This document shows, one piece after another, positions 5,099-11,994 of a stretch of 64,000 bases of DNA. The stretch lies in IMG/VR virus record IMGVR_UViG_3300006802_000076, positions 1-64,000 of that record; one strand, 5' to 3'. The position numbers and the translations under genes are program-made. The notes under the pieces are model-generated. The model searched no databases and was not told where the DNA came from. It saw nothing but the letters and a program-made list of their open reading frames with translations. Within the stretch, counting starts at the first letter, position 1; the number at the start of each line of letters is the position of its first letter. This DNA comes from a virus.

Positions 5099-5357
5099 AA
5101 TTAAATTTCCCCTTGGATAGAAGTCTTCTCTTTACAACACAGTTTTTTAAGACGGCGGTCCCGCCAGAGCATACGTCTGTGCCGAAGTCAAAATTAGATG
5201 CGACATAATAATAGTCATCATCTTCGTTAACGAGATACCCGACTGCCGAAAGGATTCGAACGCCTGGCATTTCGGTGACATCATACCACAGATCCCCGAT
5301 GGAGTAGTGGTCCTTCCAAAATAATTCGACAACGGGGTAAAAGATTTCTTTAGTCAT
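5046..5357 (-). CDS. Small conserved phage protein, unknown function
   Basis: A 103-residue protein whose pattern (a tryptophan-containing strand ELFWKDHYSIGDLW, then VRILSAVGYLVNEDDDYYYVASN, then LKNCVVKRRLL) resembles a family of small beta-rich proteins common in phages with no assigned role. The start at 5357 has no strong SD. Its leader contains the long inverted repeat 5366-5421 and a likely promoter at 5430-5438, so it can be expressed independently of the upstream genes. A DVCSGGT stretch near residue 60 has one Cys. Confidence 0.68.
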   Translation of the reverse strand: MTKEIFYPVVELFWKDHYSIGDLWYDVTEMPGVRILSAVGYLVNEDDDYYYVASNFDFGTDVCSGGTAVLKNCVVKRRLLSKGKFNYDKFSGKRAPLPDGKGS

Positions 5358-5365
5358 AATAAAGA

Positions 5366-5421
5366 GGGGAACCCCCTCGCTATAAATAATCTTTCGAAAT
5401 ATCTACAGCCGGGGGTTCCCC
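5366..5421 (-). repeat. Inverted repeat in the leader of the 5046-5357 gene
   Basis: GGGGAACCCCC at 5366-5376 is the exact complement of GGGGGTTCCCC at 5411-5421, with a 34-nt A/T-rich loop. In the RNA it would form a stem at the very 5' end of a transcript started from the -10 at 5430-5435. It may stabilise the 5' end, terminate the upstream gene, or serve as a protein-binding site. Confidence 0.6.
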
Positions 5422-5429
5422 ATAAGCTT

Positions 5430-5438
5430 ATTATACCA
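5430..5438 (-). promoter_or_regulatory. Extended -10 promoter, minus strand
   Basis: TGGTATAAT on the minus strand (TATAAT at 5430-5435). The predicted start site falls at about 5423, immediately before the inverted repeat 5366-5421. No convincing -35 was found. Confidence 0.55.
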
Positions 5439-5444
5439 GTAAAA

Positions 5445-5762
5445 TTAGCTATCTTTGTCTAAATGCCATTCAATATGATTGCCGAGCCTGTCATCAATTT
5501 TTTCGACTCTATCATCAACTCTTTCAACTTTTCTCTCAACAGCAGTTACTGCTTTCAGTATAGACTTTCGGTCATAATCCGCATCAGCTTCGAATCTTTC
5601 TAGAATCTTGTGAGTTTCTTCAGCGACTGATTTGTTCACTTGATGCTGTACTGTATTTTCTTCACGAAGCTTTTTTACTTCTTTTTTTGGAAGTAATGCT
5701 ATGACAACAAGACCTGTTGCTGAGATAAGAGCTACTATTATTGATGTCCAATCAATAAGCAC
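5445..5762 (-). CDS. Membrane-anchored coiled-coil protein (holin-like, DUF2746-type)
   Basis: A 105-residue protein with one N-terminal transmembrane segment (about residues 6-24, TSIIVALISATGLVVIALL) followed by a lysine-rich turn and a long charged coiled coil (30-95, with VERKVERVDDRVEKIDDRL). This architecture resembles the small membrane proteins with coiled-coil tails listed as putative holins in mycobacteriophages (DUF2746). GTG start at 5762, 7 nt after the upstream stop. It may help membrane disruption or anchor a complex; a second holin candidate lies at 54837-55034. Confidence 0.65.
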   Translation of the reverse strand: MLIDWTSIIVALISATGLVVIALLPKKEVKKLREENTVQHQVNKSVAEETHKILERFEADADYDRKSILKAVTAVERKVERVDDRVEKIDDRLGNHIEWHLDKDS

Positions 5763-5768
5763 TTCTTA

Positions 5769-6329
5769 TCAACCAAAAATCTGATTGACAATATCCTCTA
5801 CTGACTTTTCAAAGTCTCCGTATTCTGCGACGTGGTCATTGAGGATACTGATCAAATCTGCTTTCTTTACTGGGTCTAGTGGTACTGTTGTTGGAGCTGG
5901 GGCACTGGATGTTCCTTCTCCTGTTGTTGCCCCTCCTGCACCGCCAGCGCTAGGTGCTGGCTTTTGTTCGGGGTTAAGAGGAACTTGAATCATAGCTTTT
6001 TCAAGTTCTTCTGACTGCTGCTTGTGCCATTCTGCAGCATCTTGATGCTGCTTGGCCATGTTTTCGTTCCATGACTTCATTTGGTCATGATGCGCTTTCA
6101 TGACCTGAACATTGTCATATGACAAATTAATGATCATTTTTATCTCCTTTTTATTATCGCGATACTTTTCAGTCCAGCCGCCAGCTCTGGCAGCTCTTTC
6201 TTGCTGAATAGCTTTATCTCTTGCTGCTTTTCTGGAGGCAGAATCTCCGGATGTGTATGTATAACACTTACCGGAATCTCCAAACCTATATCCTGGCTTC
6301 CCACCCTCTGAGCACGGTCCAACTGGCAT
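5769..6329 (-). CDS. Gly-Lys-Cys-Tyr motif phage protein with internal start
   Basis: A 186-residue protein in two parts. The N-terminal part (1-50) has the pattern GGKPGYRFGDSGKCYTY followed by a basic helix, a motif I recall from phage structural or assembly proteins of unknown role. The second part (66-186) is a Gln/Glu/His-rich helix, then a Pro/Ala/Gly linker (PAPSAGGAGGATTGEG region) and an acidic C-terminal helix. Inside the gene, AAGGAGATAAAA lies just before an in-frame ATG at 6135-6137, ideal for internal initiation, so a shorter 122-residue product is likely. Function unknown. Confidence 0.7.
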   Translation of the reverse strand: MPVGPCSEGGKPGYRFGDSGKCYTYTSGDSASRKAARDKAIQQERAARAGGWTEKYRDNKKEIKMIINLSYDNVQVMKAHHDQMKSWNENMAKQHQDAAEWHKQQSEELEKAMIQVPLNPEQKPAPSAGGAGGATTGEGTSSAPAPTTVPLDPVKKADLISILNDHVAEYGDFEKSVEDIVNQIFG

Positions 6330-6350
6330 AGTGTATATTATACTATCAGA

Positions 6351-6638
6351 TTATCGATAATAAGCATACAAGTCTTCACGGCTCCATCTCCTAACCGGAA
6401 TGGACACGTTGTTGAATTCTTTGAATGCATCATCGCATGAGTAATAGATTTTTGCATATCCAAGTCTTGATCCTTCATCATAGGACTTACAAGATGGATT
6501 TGGATCTAAATATAGTGCTTTAAATATATATTGATCTTTTTGATTGTGAATAGCATTCACAAGCTTCATATCGTGTCCGCAAAACGGACAACTCTTTTTG
6601 GGATATGGGAATTTGTCTATAATTTTGCCTAGAATCAT
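6351..6638 (-). CDS. Small zinc-ribbon-like protein (Lar family-like)
   Basis: A 95-residue protein starting with a hydrophobic turn and then CPFCGH (residues 17-22). Further on CKSYDEGSRLGYAKIYYSC supplies two more cysteines, giving a plausible Cys4 zinc ribbon. The CPFCG...C...C spacing resembles small restriction-alleviation (Lar-like) proteins, but this is only a family-level resemblance. The ATG overlaps the stop of the upstream gene (ATGA), implying coupled translation. Confidence 0.65.
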   Translation of the reverse strand: MILGKIIDKFPYPKKSCPFCGHDMKLVNAIHNQKDQYIFKALYLDPNPSCKSYDEGSRLGYAKIYYSCDDAFKEFNNVSIPVRRWSREDLYAYYR

Positions 6639-6940
6639 TCTGAGTCATCATCCTCATCGTCCACATCAAACTCAAAAAACATCCCTTCAGGGAGATTATC
6701 TGGATCTATCATTTTTGGACTTATTAAAAAGTTTATCATCTGATCGACTTGCTTTGAAACTATCTCAAGACCGTCCATCAATGAGTTGAGTTCATCAAGA
6801 GTAATAATATAATCTTCACTTGAGGTGTTGATTACACATGCTGGTACATAGGAATCTTCAAAAGGAATTGATTTGATTACAATTGTTATTGTTGGGAATG
6901 AATCAATTTCTTCATCACTGGAATAAGGGACTATTCTCAT
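6635..6940 (-). CDS. Small acidic protein, unknown function
   Basis: A 101-residue very acidic protein ending in FEFDVDDEDDDSE. The middle (IIITLDELNSLMDGLEIVSKQVDQMINFLIS region) is helical. The highly acidic tail would suit a DNA mimic or a protein-binding tail. The start at 6940 (ATG) is preferred over a TTG nine bases upstream; AAAGGA lies about 11 nt before it. Overlaps both neighbours by a few codons, so it is part of the ThyX operon. Confidence 0.62.
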   Translation of the reverse strand: MRIVPYSSDEEIDSFPTITIVIKSIPFEDSYVPACVINTSSEDYIITLDELNSLMDGLEIVSKQVDQMINFLISPKMIDPDNLPEGMFFEFDVDDEDDDSE

Positions 6941-7310
6941 CGTAATCAAATCCTTTCTCGCTCAAAACAAAATTTTCAAAGTATCTAACAATTGTTTCTT
7001 TGTATATTTTTAGCAACCATTCTTTATCTCTATTAGATCTTTTGCCAAAAAAGAATGTAAGAATGTATTCTTCTTTATCAAGTTTCAGAATATCATCAAG
7101 CTTAAGCTCTTTATAAGGCCTAATACCGGCCCTTTTGAAATTAATTTTTGTATATCTATAGATATGCTCCGGATATTTGATGATATGTATCCGACTTTTT
7201 GTCAAAGTGGCAATAAATTTAACAATATACTCATACGGAATGTAGTCATCTGCAAGAATTACTACATTTTTGTCTTCTAGGAGCCTGCCAATATCTTGCT
7301 CATTGCTCAT
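6915..7310 (-). CDS. Alpha/beta protein of the ThyX operon, unknown function
   Basis: A 131-residue protein with alternating strands and helices (KNVVILADDYIPYEYIVKFIATL, then RIHIIKYPEHIY, then YILTFFFGKRSN), like a small Rossmann-type fold. No nucleotide-binding signature can be named. It overlaps the end of thyX by 4 nt (ATGA), so its translation is probably coupled to ThyX. A role in nucleotide metabolism is suggested only by position. Confidence 0.68.
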   Translation of the reverse strand: MSNEQDIGRLLEDKNVVILADDYIPYEYIVKFIATLTKSRIHIIKYPEHIYRYTKINFKRAGIRPYKELKLDDILKLDKEEYILTFFFGKRSNRDKEWLLKIYKETIVRYFENFVLSEKGFDYDENSPLFQ

Positions 7311-7996
7311 AAAGCCTCTCTACCGTTGTCTCTAAACAATTTTAGCGCAACAGGAGCAATGGATTCAGCAAATTCTTCAATAGCTTTAGCAAATTCTCGA
7401 ATTTCTAGCTGAGCATGAGAGTCATTCCTAAGCGATAGGAAATTTAGAAGACTTCTTAGATTAACTGTCCATACAAATTCTGTGTATTGACCAACAGGAA
7501 GAACTGATCTGGCAATTTCTTTTGCGACACCTGCATCTAAAAGGTCATAATATGCAGATTCTGCCACAGAATAAACATCACTCATCAAACCTTGAATAAA
7601 TGATACTGTTGTTTGATCGGTAATTGGTTCAAAAGAGTAATTTCCTGGCTTACCTACTTGTTTACGCATTGAATCATATTCTGGAATATAAAACTCTAGC
7701 TCATCTGGTACATAATATCTCATACTCATCTCGTTAAAAGATGACCATCTATGTCTAAACCACTCTCTCGCCACAAAAATTGGGCATTTTACATAAAACT
7801 TGTATGTAACATGCTCAAATGGAGTGGCGTGCTTATTCTTCATCAAAAAATTGATGAGTCCTTCAGCGCGCTCATCCATTTCGGACTGGTAGCTAGAAAA
7901 GCTAACTCTTGCAGCATTAACAATATCTAAATCTCCACCCATTGCATCAATTAAATCAACTTTTCCATGATCTAGAACTTTAATCCCTAATGTCAT
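7307..7996 (-). CDS. thyX: FAD-dependent thymidylate synthase ThyX
   Basis: Flavin-dependent thymidylate synthase, making dTMP from dUMP with methylene-tetrahydrofolate and NAD(P)H. The 229-residue length is normal. The family signature RHRxxSxNExSxRY is intact as RHRWSSFNEMSMRY (about residues 82-95). Upstream, HATPFEH is the typical folate/FAD region. Near the C-terminus, NLRSLLNFLSLR supplies the conserved Arg and hydrophobic core. First gene of the minus operon. The -10 element (8004-8009) lies only 7 nt before the ATG and no SD is present, so the mRNA is probably leaderless. Fits an actinobacterial phage with its own dNTP supply. Confidence 0.95.
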   Translation of the reverse strand: MTLGIKVLDHGKVDLIDAMGGDLDIVNAARVSFSSYQSEMDERAEGLINFLMKNKHATPFEHVTYKFYVKCPIFVAREWFRHRWSSFNEMSMRYYVPDELEFYIPEYDSMRKQVGKPGNYSFEPITDQTTVSFIQGLMSDVYSVAESAYYDLLDAGVAKEIARSVLPVGQYTEFVWTVNLRSLLNFLSLRNDSHAQLEIREFAKAIEEFAESIAPVALKLFRDNGREAL

Positions 7997-8150
7997 GGGA
8001 AGCAGTCTACACGGGATTTCGCTGAAGATCGTCAGATCAAAAGATTTTTTCAGGGGATTTGCATCTTTTTCTTTTTAGTCGTGTATACTTCGCAAGCGAA
8101 GCGCGCGATAAGCTTATAGACGTGTAACTGTTTAGGGGTTAAAATATAAT
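7997..8150. promoter_or_regulatory. Divergent promoter region
   Basis: The intergenic control region between the minus operon (thyX) and the plus-strand genes. Leftward -10 TAGACT (8004-8009, preceded by TG); rightward -10 TATACT (8084-8089, preceded by GTG). Around the rightward start site lie a tight hairpin CTTCGCAAGCGAAG (8088-8101) and a palindrome ATAAGCTTAT (8108-8117), both possible operators. The first plus-strand ATG follows at 8151. Confidence 0.6.
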
Positions 8151-8375
8151 ATGAAAGTAATTGCAATAGTAGAATCTGACGACTACAGCGGAGCAGCAAT
8201 AGTAGATCCTTCATTCATTACTGTCGTCCAAGTTGATGACACATATTTTGCTGCATCAAGATGCCTATTTAGCGAAAGAGGTGTCACATGCGAAATATCT
8301 GAATCTGATGCTCTTGCGCTTGTTAGTCGCGGTGTAGAATTAATTTCTACAGATTCGCTAACAGGTAACCAATGA
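8151..8375 (+). CDS. Small protein, unknown function
   Basis: A 74-residue protein with a beta-rich N-terminal half (KVIAIVESDDYSGAAIVDPSFITVVQVDDTYFAAS) and a short acidic helix (EISESDALALVSRG). No family recognised. Its stop overlaps the start of the glycosyltransferase (ATGA), so the two are coupled and may act together. A weak SD (AGGGG) lies 12 nt before the ATG. Confidence 0.65.
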   Translation: MKVIAIVESDDYSGAAIVDPSFITVVQVDDTYFAASRCLFSERGVTCEISESDALALVSRGVELISTDSLTGNQ

Positions 8376-9379
8376 AAAAAATAAGCTGGTTTACTCCTCA
8401 ATCAAACGATTTATCAGGCGAGCAGTGGTATTCGCCTGGATATCAGAATGCTGCAATAGCAAACATAAAAGAACTAAATGCAATGCACGTCGCGGTTTAT
8501 TACAATAAACCGGAAATTCCATATCATATTAATTTCTGCCAGCCCGTGTACTATCAGCATAATAATGACTATGTAGTTGGCTACACACCGTGGGAAAGTA
8601 CTGTTGTGCCTAGTAGCTGGCTATATAATATGTCTTTATGTGATGAAATATGGACTACATCTAACTTCGTAAAAGATGTGTTTTCTAACTACAACGTGAA
8701 CAATAACATTCACGTTATTCATCATGGTGCGTCTCCAGAGTTTACTATTCTAGATAGAGAAATTACAGACAAGTTTAATTTTTTGCATGTTGGTGGTGAG
8801 TCTCTTAGAAAGAATTCTCAGATGGTTGTTGATGCATTCTTGGATTTATTCGATGGCAATAAAGATTATAGACTTATTCTAAAATATAATAATAAGAGCA
8901 ATGCAAAAGTAAGAATGAATAATGAACTTGTAGATGCCAGTAAGCATCCACAGATTGTATGTTTAGAACATTCTTTAAATACTCAAGATCTTATTGAACT
9001 TTATCATAAATCACATTGTATGATTTATCCGACTAAAGGTGAAGGGTTTGGTATGATACCCTTTGAAGCTATAGCTACAGGTATGCCAACTATTGTGACT
9101 AATGCAACAGGTACAGCAGATTTTGCTGAAATGTCATTTGCATTAAATGCTGAGATGGCGGAAGCAAAAGAGCAATCTGAATATTATGGGGTAGACACCG
9201 GCCTGTGGGCTTACCCAAGCTATGATCATCTCCTTGAACTTATGCGTCAGGTGGTAGATGATTATGATGCGGCAAAAAGAAAAACGATCCAGTCCGCAAA
9301 AATCATTCACGATTCGTGGAGATGGACGGATTCCGCTGCTAAGATCTATGATCGGTATCAAGATTTTGTCGGCTTCTAG
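8372..9379 (+). CDS. Glycosyltransferase, GT-B fold (GT4-like)
   Basis: A 335-residue protein. The C-terminal half shows the retaining GT4 nucleotide-sugar region: FNFLHVGGESLRKN, then LILKYN, then the acceptor/donor motif EGFGMIPFEAIATGMPTIVT (about residues 225-244), where the two Glu residues are the E-x7-E pair. The N-terminal half holds the acceptor domain (VGYTPWES, DEIWTTSNFVKDVF). It would transfer a sugar from a nucleotide donor; the target could be modified phage DNA, a virion protein or the host surface. Translationally coupled to the small upstream gene. Confidence 0.85.
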   Translation: MKKISWFTPQSNDLSGEQWYSPGYQNAAIANIKELNAMHVAVYYNKPEIPYHINFCQPVYYQHNNDYVVGYTPWESTVVPSSWLYNMSLCDEIWTTSNFVKDVFSNYNVNNNIHVIHHGASPEFTILDREITDKFNFLHVGGESLRKNSQMVVDAFLDLFDGNKDYRLILKYNNKSNAKVRMNNELVDASKHPQIVCLEHSLNTQDLIELYHKSHCMIYPTKGEGFGMIPFEAIATGMPTIVTNATGTADFAEMSFALNAEMAEAKEQSEYYGVDTGLWAYPSYDHLLELMRQVVDDYDAAKRKTIQSAKIIHDSWRWTDSAAKIYDRYQDFVGF

Positions 9380-9474
9380 TTTTTACTAATAGTCAATAAT
9401 TATCCTAGTCAATTTTTAGTGTTGAAAGTTTTTGATACTGTTATGATTGAAGTCTATTATTTTTAGGAGGCAGA

Positions 9475-11403
9475 GTGGAAAATATTATAACACCAGAATT
9501 TGTATCAAAGTATGTTGATAAGACACCGCCGTGGGGCTTTAACGGGATGGGTGAAATCGTTTATCGAAGGACTTATGCAAGAGACATTGAATCGCTAGGT
9601 CGAAAAGAGTATTGGTTTGAAACAATTGCTAGGGCTATTAATGGAGCACAAGAAATTGGTGCTAACTATACAAAGGACGAAGCAGAAAGACTTTTTGATT
9701 ATATCTTTAATTTAAAGGGTATTTTTGCCGGTCGCGCACTTTGGCAGTTAGGAACGCCACTTGTCAAGCAGATGAGTGGCGTTTCTCTTGTCAACTGCTG
9801 GATGACAACAATCTCTAAAGTCGAAGATTTTAAGTTTTTGATGGACCATCTAATGGTTGGTGGTGGTGTCGGTTTCTCTGTTGAAAGAGCGGTAGTCCAT
9901 GATTTTCCAAAAGTTAAGTCTATTGATAGCATCAAGCATCTAAGGGCTAATGATGCAGATTTTATTGTTCCAGATAGCCGTCAGGGGTGGTCTGCTCTAC
10001 TTGGAAAGGTGCTTGAAAGCTATTTTTATACTGGAGAGTCGTTTACTTATAGCACTATTTTGATTCGTGGTTACGGCGCACCTCTCAAGACTTTCGGTGG
10101 AACAGCGTCCGGTCCTGAGATTTTGATTGAAGGCATTGCTGACATTTGCAAAATCCTTGATGCTCGTTCTGGCAAAAAGATTCGCTCCGTTGATGCTCTT
10201 GATATCTGCAATATTATTGGCAAAATTGTTGTTGCCGGGTCTGCTCGTCGTTCGGCCCAGATTGCTATTGGTGATCCTGATGATTTTTTGTATCTGCGAG
10301 CGAAGAACTGGGGTAAGGGTGATATTCCATCATGGCGTGGTAATTCAAACAACTCTATCTTTGCTGATTCTTATGATGAAATTATTGATGAGTTCTGGAA
10401 GGGCTATGATGGAACCGGTGAACCATATGGTCTGATTAACCGTGAACTTATTCGCAAGACCGGCCGTCTTGGGGAGCGCGTTAATGATAGCAAAGTTATT
10501 GGAACAAACCCTTGTGGTGAAATTGGGCTTGAAGATGGAGAACCTTGCAATCTTGCTGAAATCTTTCTTCCAAATATTCAAAGCAAGGAGGAGTTGATTG
10601 ATATTAGTAGATTGCTTTACAAGACTCAAAAGGCAATTACTACTCTCAGCTATCCTTATAAAAAGTCTCAAGATGTAATTTCTCGCAATCGCCGTCTTGG
10701 TCAGGGTATTACTGGCTGGCTTCAGTGTACTGAAGATCAGTTATCGTGGGTTTCTGATTGCTATGAAGACCTTCGCAAGTTTGATATTGAGTGGTCGAAA
10801 GAAATTGGTGTTAATTCGTCTATCAAGTTGACAACTGTAAAACCTTCAGGTACTTTGAGTTTGCTTGCTGGGGTTACTCCTGGAATCCATCCAGCGTATT
10901 CTCAGTATTATATTCGCAGAGTTCGAATGGGAAGCAATGATCCTCTTGTTAATTATTGCCGGGACCGCGGATTCGATGTCCAGTATGATATAGGCCTAGA
11001 TGGTAAGGAAAATCACACAATTTGCGTGGTTTCGTTTCCATGCGAAACTCCTGAAAATGCCGTTCTTGCAAAGAACATGACTGCCATTGAGCAGCTTGAG
11101 TGGGTTGTGAAAGCTCAGTCTGTTTGGGCTGACAATAATGTTTCTGTAACTGTTTATTATCGTAAAGAGGAGCTTCCTAAAATTCAGGAATGGATGAAAA
11201 AGAACTATAAAAACAAAGTCAAGTCTGTTTCGTTTTTGCTTCATAGCGATCACGGTTTTGCGCTTGCTCCATATGAAGAGATTGATAAGTTTGAATACGA
11301 TAAGATGAAATCAAAGATTAAAGAGGTTGCTTTTATTGATCAAATTAATGAGTACTCAATTGAAGATTTGGAATGTGAAGGTGGAGCATGTCCGATTCGG
11401 TAA
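9475..11403 (+). CDS. nrdJ: Adenosylcobalamin-dependent ribonucleoside-triphosphate reductase (class II)
   Basis: Single-chain class II ribonucleotide reductase, 642 residues, reducing NTPs to dNTPs with vitamin B12 coenzyme. Visible features in order: VNCWMTT near residue 107 (first active-site Cys region), GGGVGFSVERA, AGSARRSAQIAIGD, NNSIFADSYDEI, the catalytic loop GTNPCGEIGLEDGEPCNLAE, KPSGTLSLLAGVTPGIHP, and a C-terminal redox pair in CEGGACPIR. It resembles the monomeric RTPR type. GTG start at 9475 with a strong TAGGAGG SD. The last bases overlap a small zinc-ribbon gene. Use of a B12 enzyme implies a host that makes or imports cobalamin. Confidence 0.93.
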   Translation: MENIITPEFVSKYVDKTPPWGFNGMGEIVYRRTYARDIESLGRKEYWFETIARAINGAQEIGANYTKDEAERLFDYIFNLKGIFAGRALWQLGTPLVKQMSGVSLVNCWMTTISKVEDFKFLMDHLMVGGGVGFSVERAVVHDFPKVKSIDSIKHLRANDADFIVPDSRQGWSALLGKVLESYFYTGESFTYSTILIRGYGAPLKTFGGTASGPEILIEGIADICKILDARSGKKIRSVDALDICNIIGKIVVAGSARRSAQIAIGDPDDFLYLRAKNWGKGDIPSWRGNSNNSIFADSYDEIIDEFWKGYDGTGEPYGLINRELIRKTGRLGERVNDSKVIGTNPCGEIGLEDGEPCNLAEIFLPNIQSKEELIDISRLLYKTQKAITTLSYPYKKSQDVISRNRRLGQGITGWLQCTEDQLSWVSDCYEDLRKFDIEWSKEIGVNSSIKLTTVKPSGTLSLLAGVTPGIHPAYSQYYIRRVRMGSNDPLVNYCRDRGFDVQYDIGLDGKENHTICVVSFPCETPENAVLAKNMTAIEQLEWVVKAQSVWADNNVSVTVYYRKEELPKIQEWMKKNYKNKVKSVSFLLHSDHGFALAPYEEIDKFEYDKMKSKIKEVAFIDQINEYSIEDLECEGGACPIR

Positions 11404-11558
11404 ACTCTAATATAAATAAATACTCCCTTGTCATATCTAAATGCTGTGAAGAGTTCCCAATTATTTCAAAGTACACTATTGGATATACGCAAACTTGCCC
11501 CACTTGCGGCGAAGATGTGGAAATCTTTTATCAAAAGTACAATATACCGAATACCTAG
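11388..11558 (+). CDS. Small zinc-ribbon protein overlapping the reductase end
   Basis: A 56-residue protein starting at an ATG inside the last codons of the reductase gene, with GGTGGAG as SD. Residues 19-20 are CC and residues 37-40 form CPTC followed by GED, so the four cysteines could hold one zinc. Its start within the reductase gene suggests translational coupling and a role with that enzyme, for instance as a reductant or regulator (inference). It ends 14 nt before the terminator. Confidence 0.68.
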   Translation: MSDSVNSNINKYSLVISKCCEEFPIISKYTIGYTQTCPTCGEDVEIFYQKYNIPNT

Positions 11559-11571
11559 ATTAAAGATCAAC

Positions 11572-11605
11572 GAGAAAACCGCACCTATTTGGTGCGGTTT
11601 TTCTC
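11572..11605. terminator. Bidirectional intrinsic terminator
   Basis: ACCGCACC and GGTGCGGT arms flanked by A-tract and T-tract (GAGAAAA before, TTTTTCTC after), so it works on both strands. It closes the nucleotide-metabolism unit before the structural genes. Confidence 0.9.
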
Positions 11606-11636
11606 ATTTCTATGTGCTTTTTGGACAAAAGTAATG

Positions 11637-11642
11637 TAGTAT
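11637..11642 (+). promoter_or_regulatory. -10 element for the structural operon, leaderless
   Basis: TAGTAT preceded by TG, 7 nt before the ATG at 11650; no SD is present. The predicted start site coincides with the start codon. Confidence 0.5.
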
Positions 11643-11649
11643 ATCTTGG

Positions 11650-11994
11650 ATGATTGATAATTACGTGAAGAATAAGCAACTATATGTTCCTGAAAGGACT
11701 TTTGGTGTCTGTATTTGGATCATGCCAAACGGAAAGCCATTATCTGATGGCGACGGGGTTCTTTGCGCCGAAGGTTTAGTTGGAGATAAGAATGTTGAAA
11801 AGCAAGTTGCTCAAGCTGCTAAGTATTGGACAGGTAGTGATGAGGGGTACACAACATGGGTCGGAGGGGCTAGAAAGGTTTCAGCCTCAGAGCGAGATGA
11901 TCAAGTTGAGCGCCTTAATGAAGGTTTAAATCCAGATCCTTATGAGGATGTTATTGAAGAAGCGGTTCGTAAAGAACTTAATAGGAGAAAGTGA
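11650..11994 (+). CDS. Small protein upstream of portal, unknown function
   Basis: A 114-residue protein with an aromatic-rich N-terminal half (FGVCIWIMPNGKPLSDGDGVLCAEGLVGD) and a helical, charged C-terminal part (RDDQVERLNEGLNPDPYEDVIEEAVRKELNRR). I recognise no domain. Its position directly before the portal gene, with one-base overlap to the portal ATG, suggests a DNA-packaging or head role. Probably the first, leaderless gene of the structural operon. Confidence 0.68.
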   Translation: MIDNYVKNKQLYVPERTFGVCIWIMPNGKPLSDGDGVLCAEGLVGDKNVEKQVAQAAKYWTGSDEGYTTWVGGARKVSASERDDQVERLNEGLNPDPYEDVIEEAVRKELNRRK

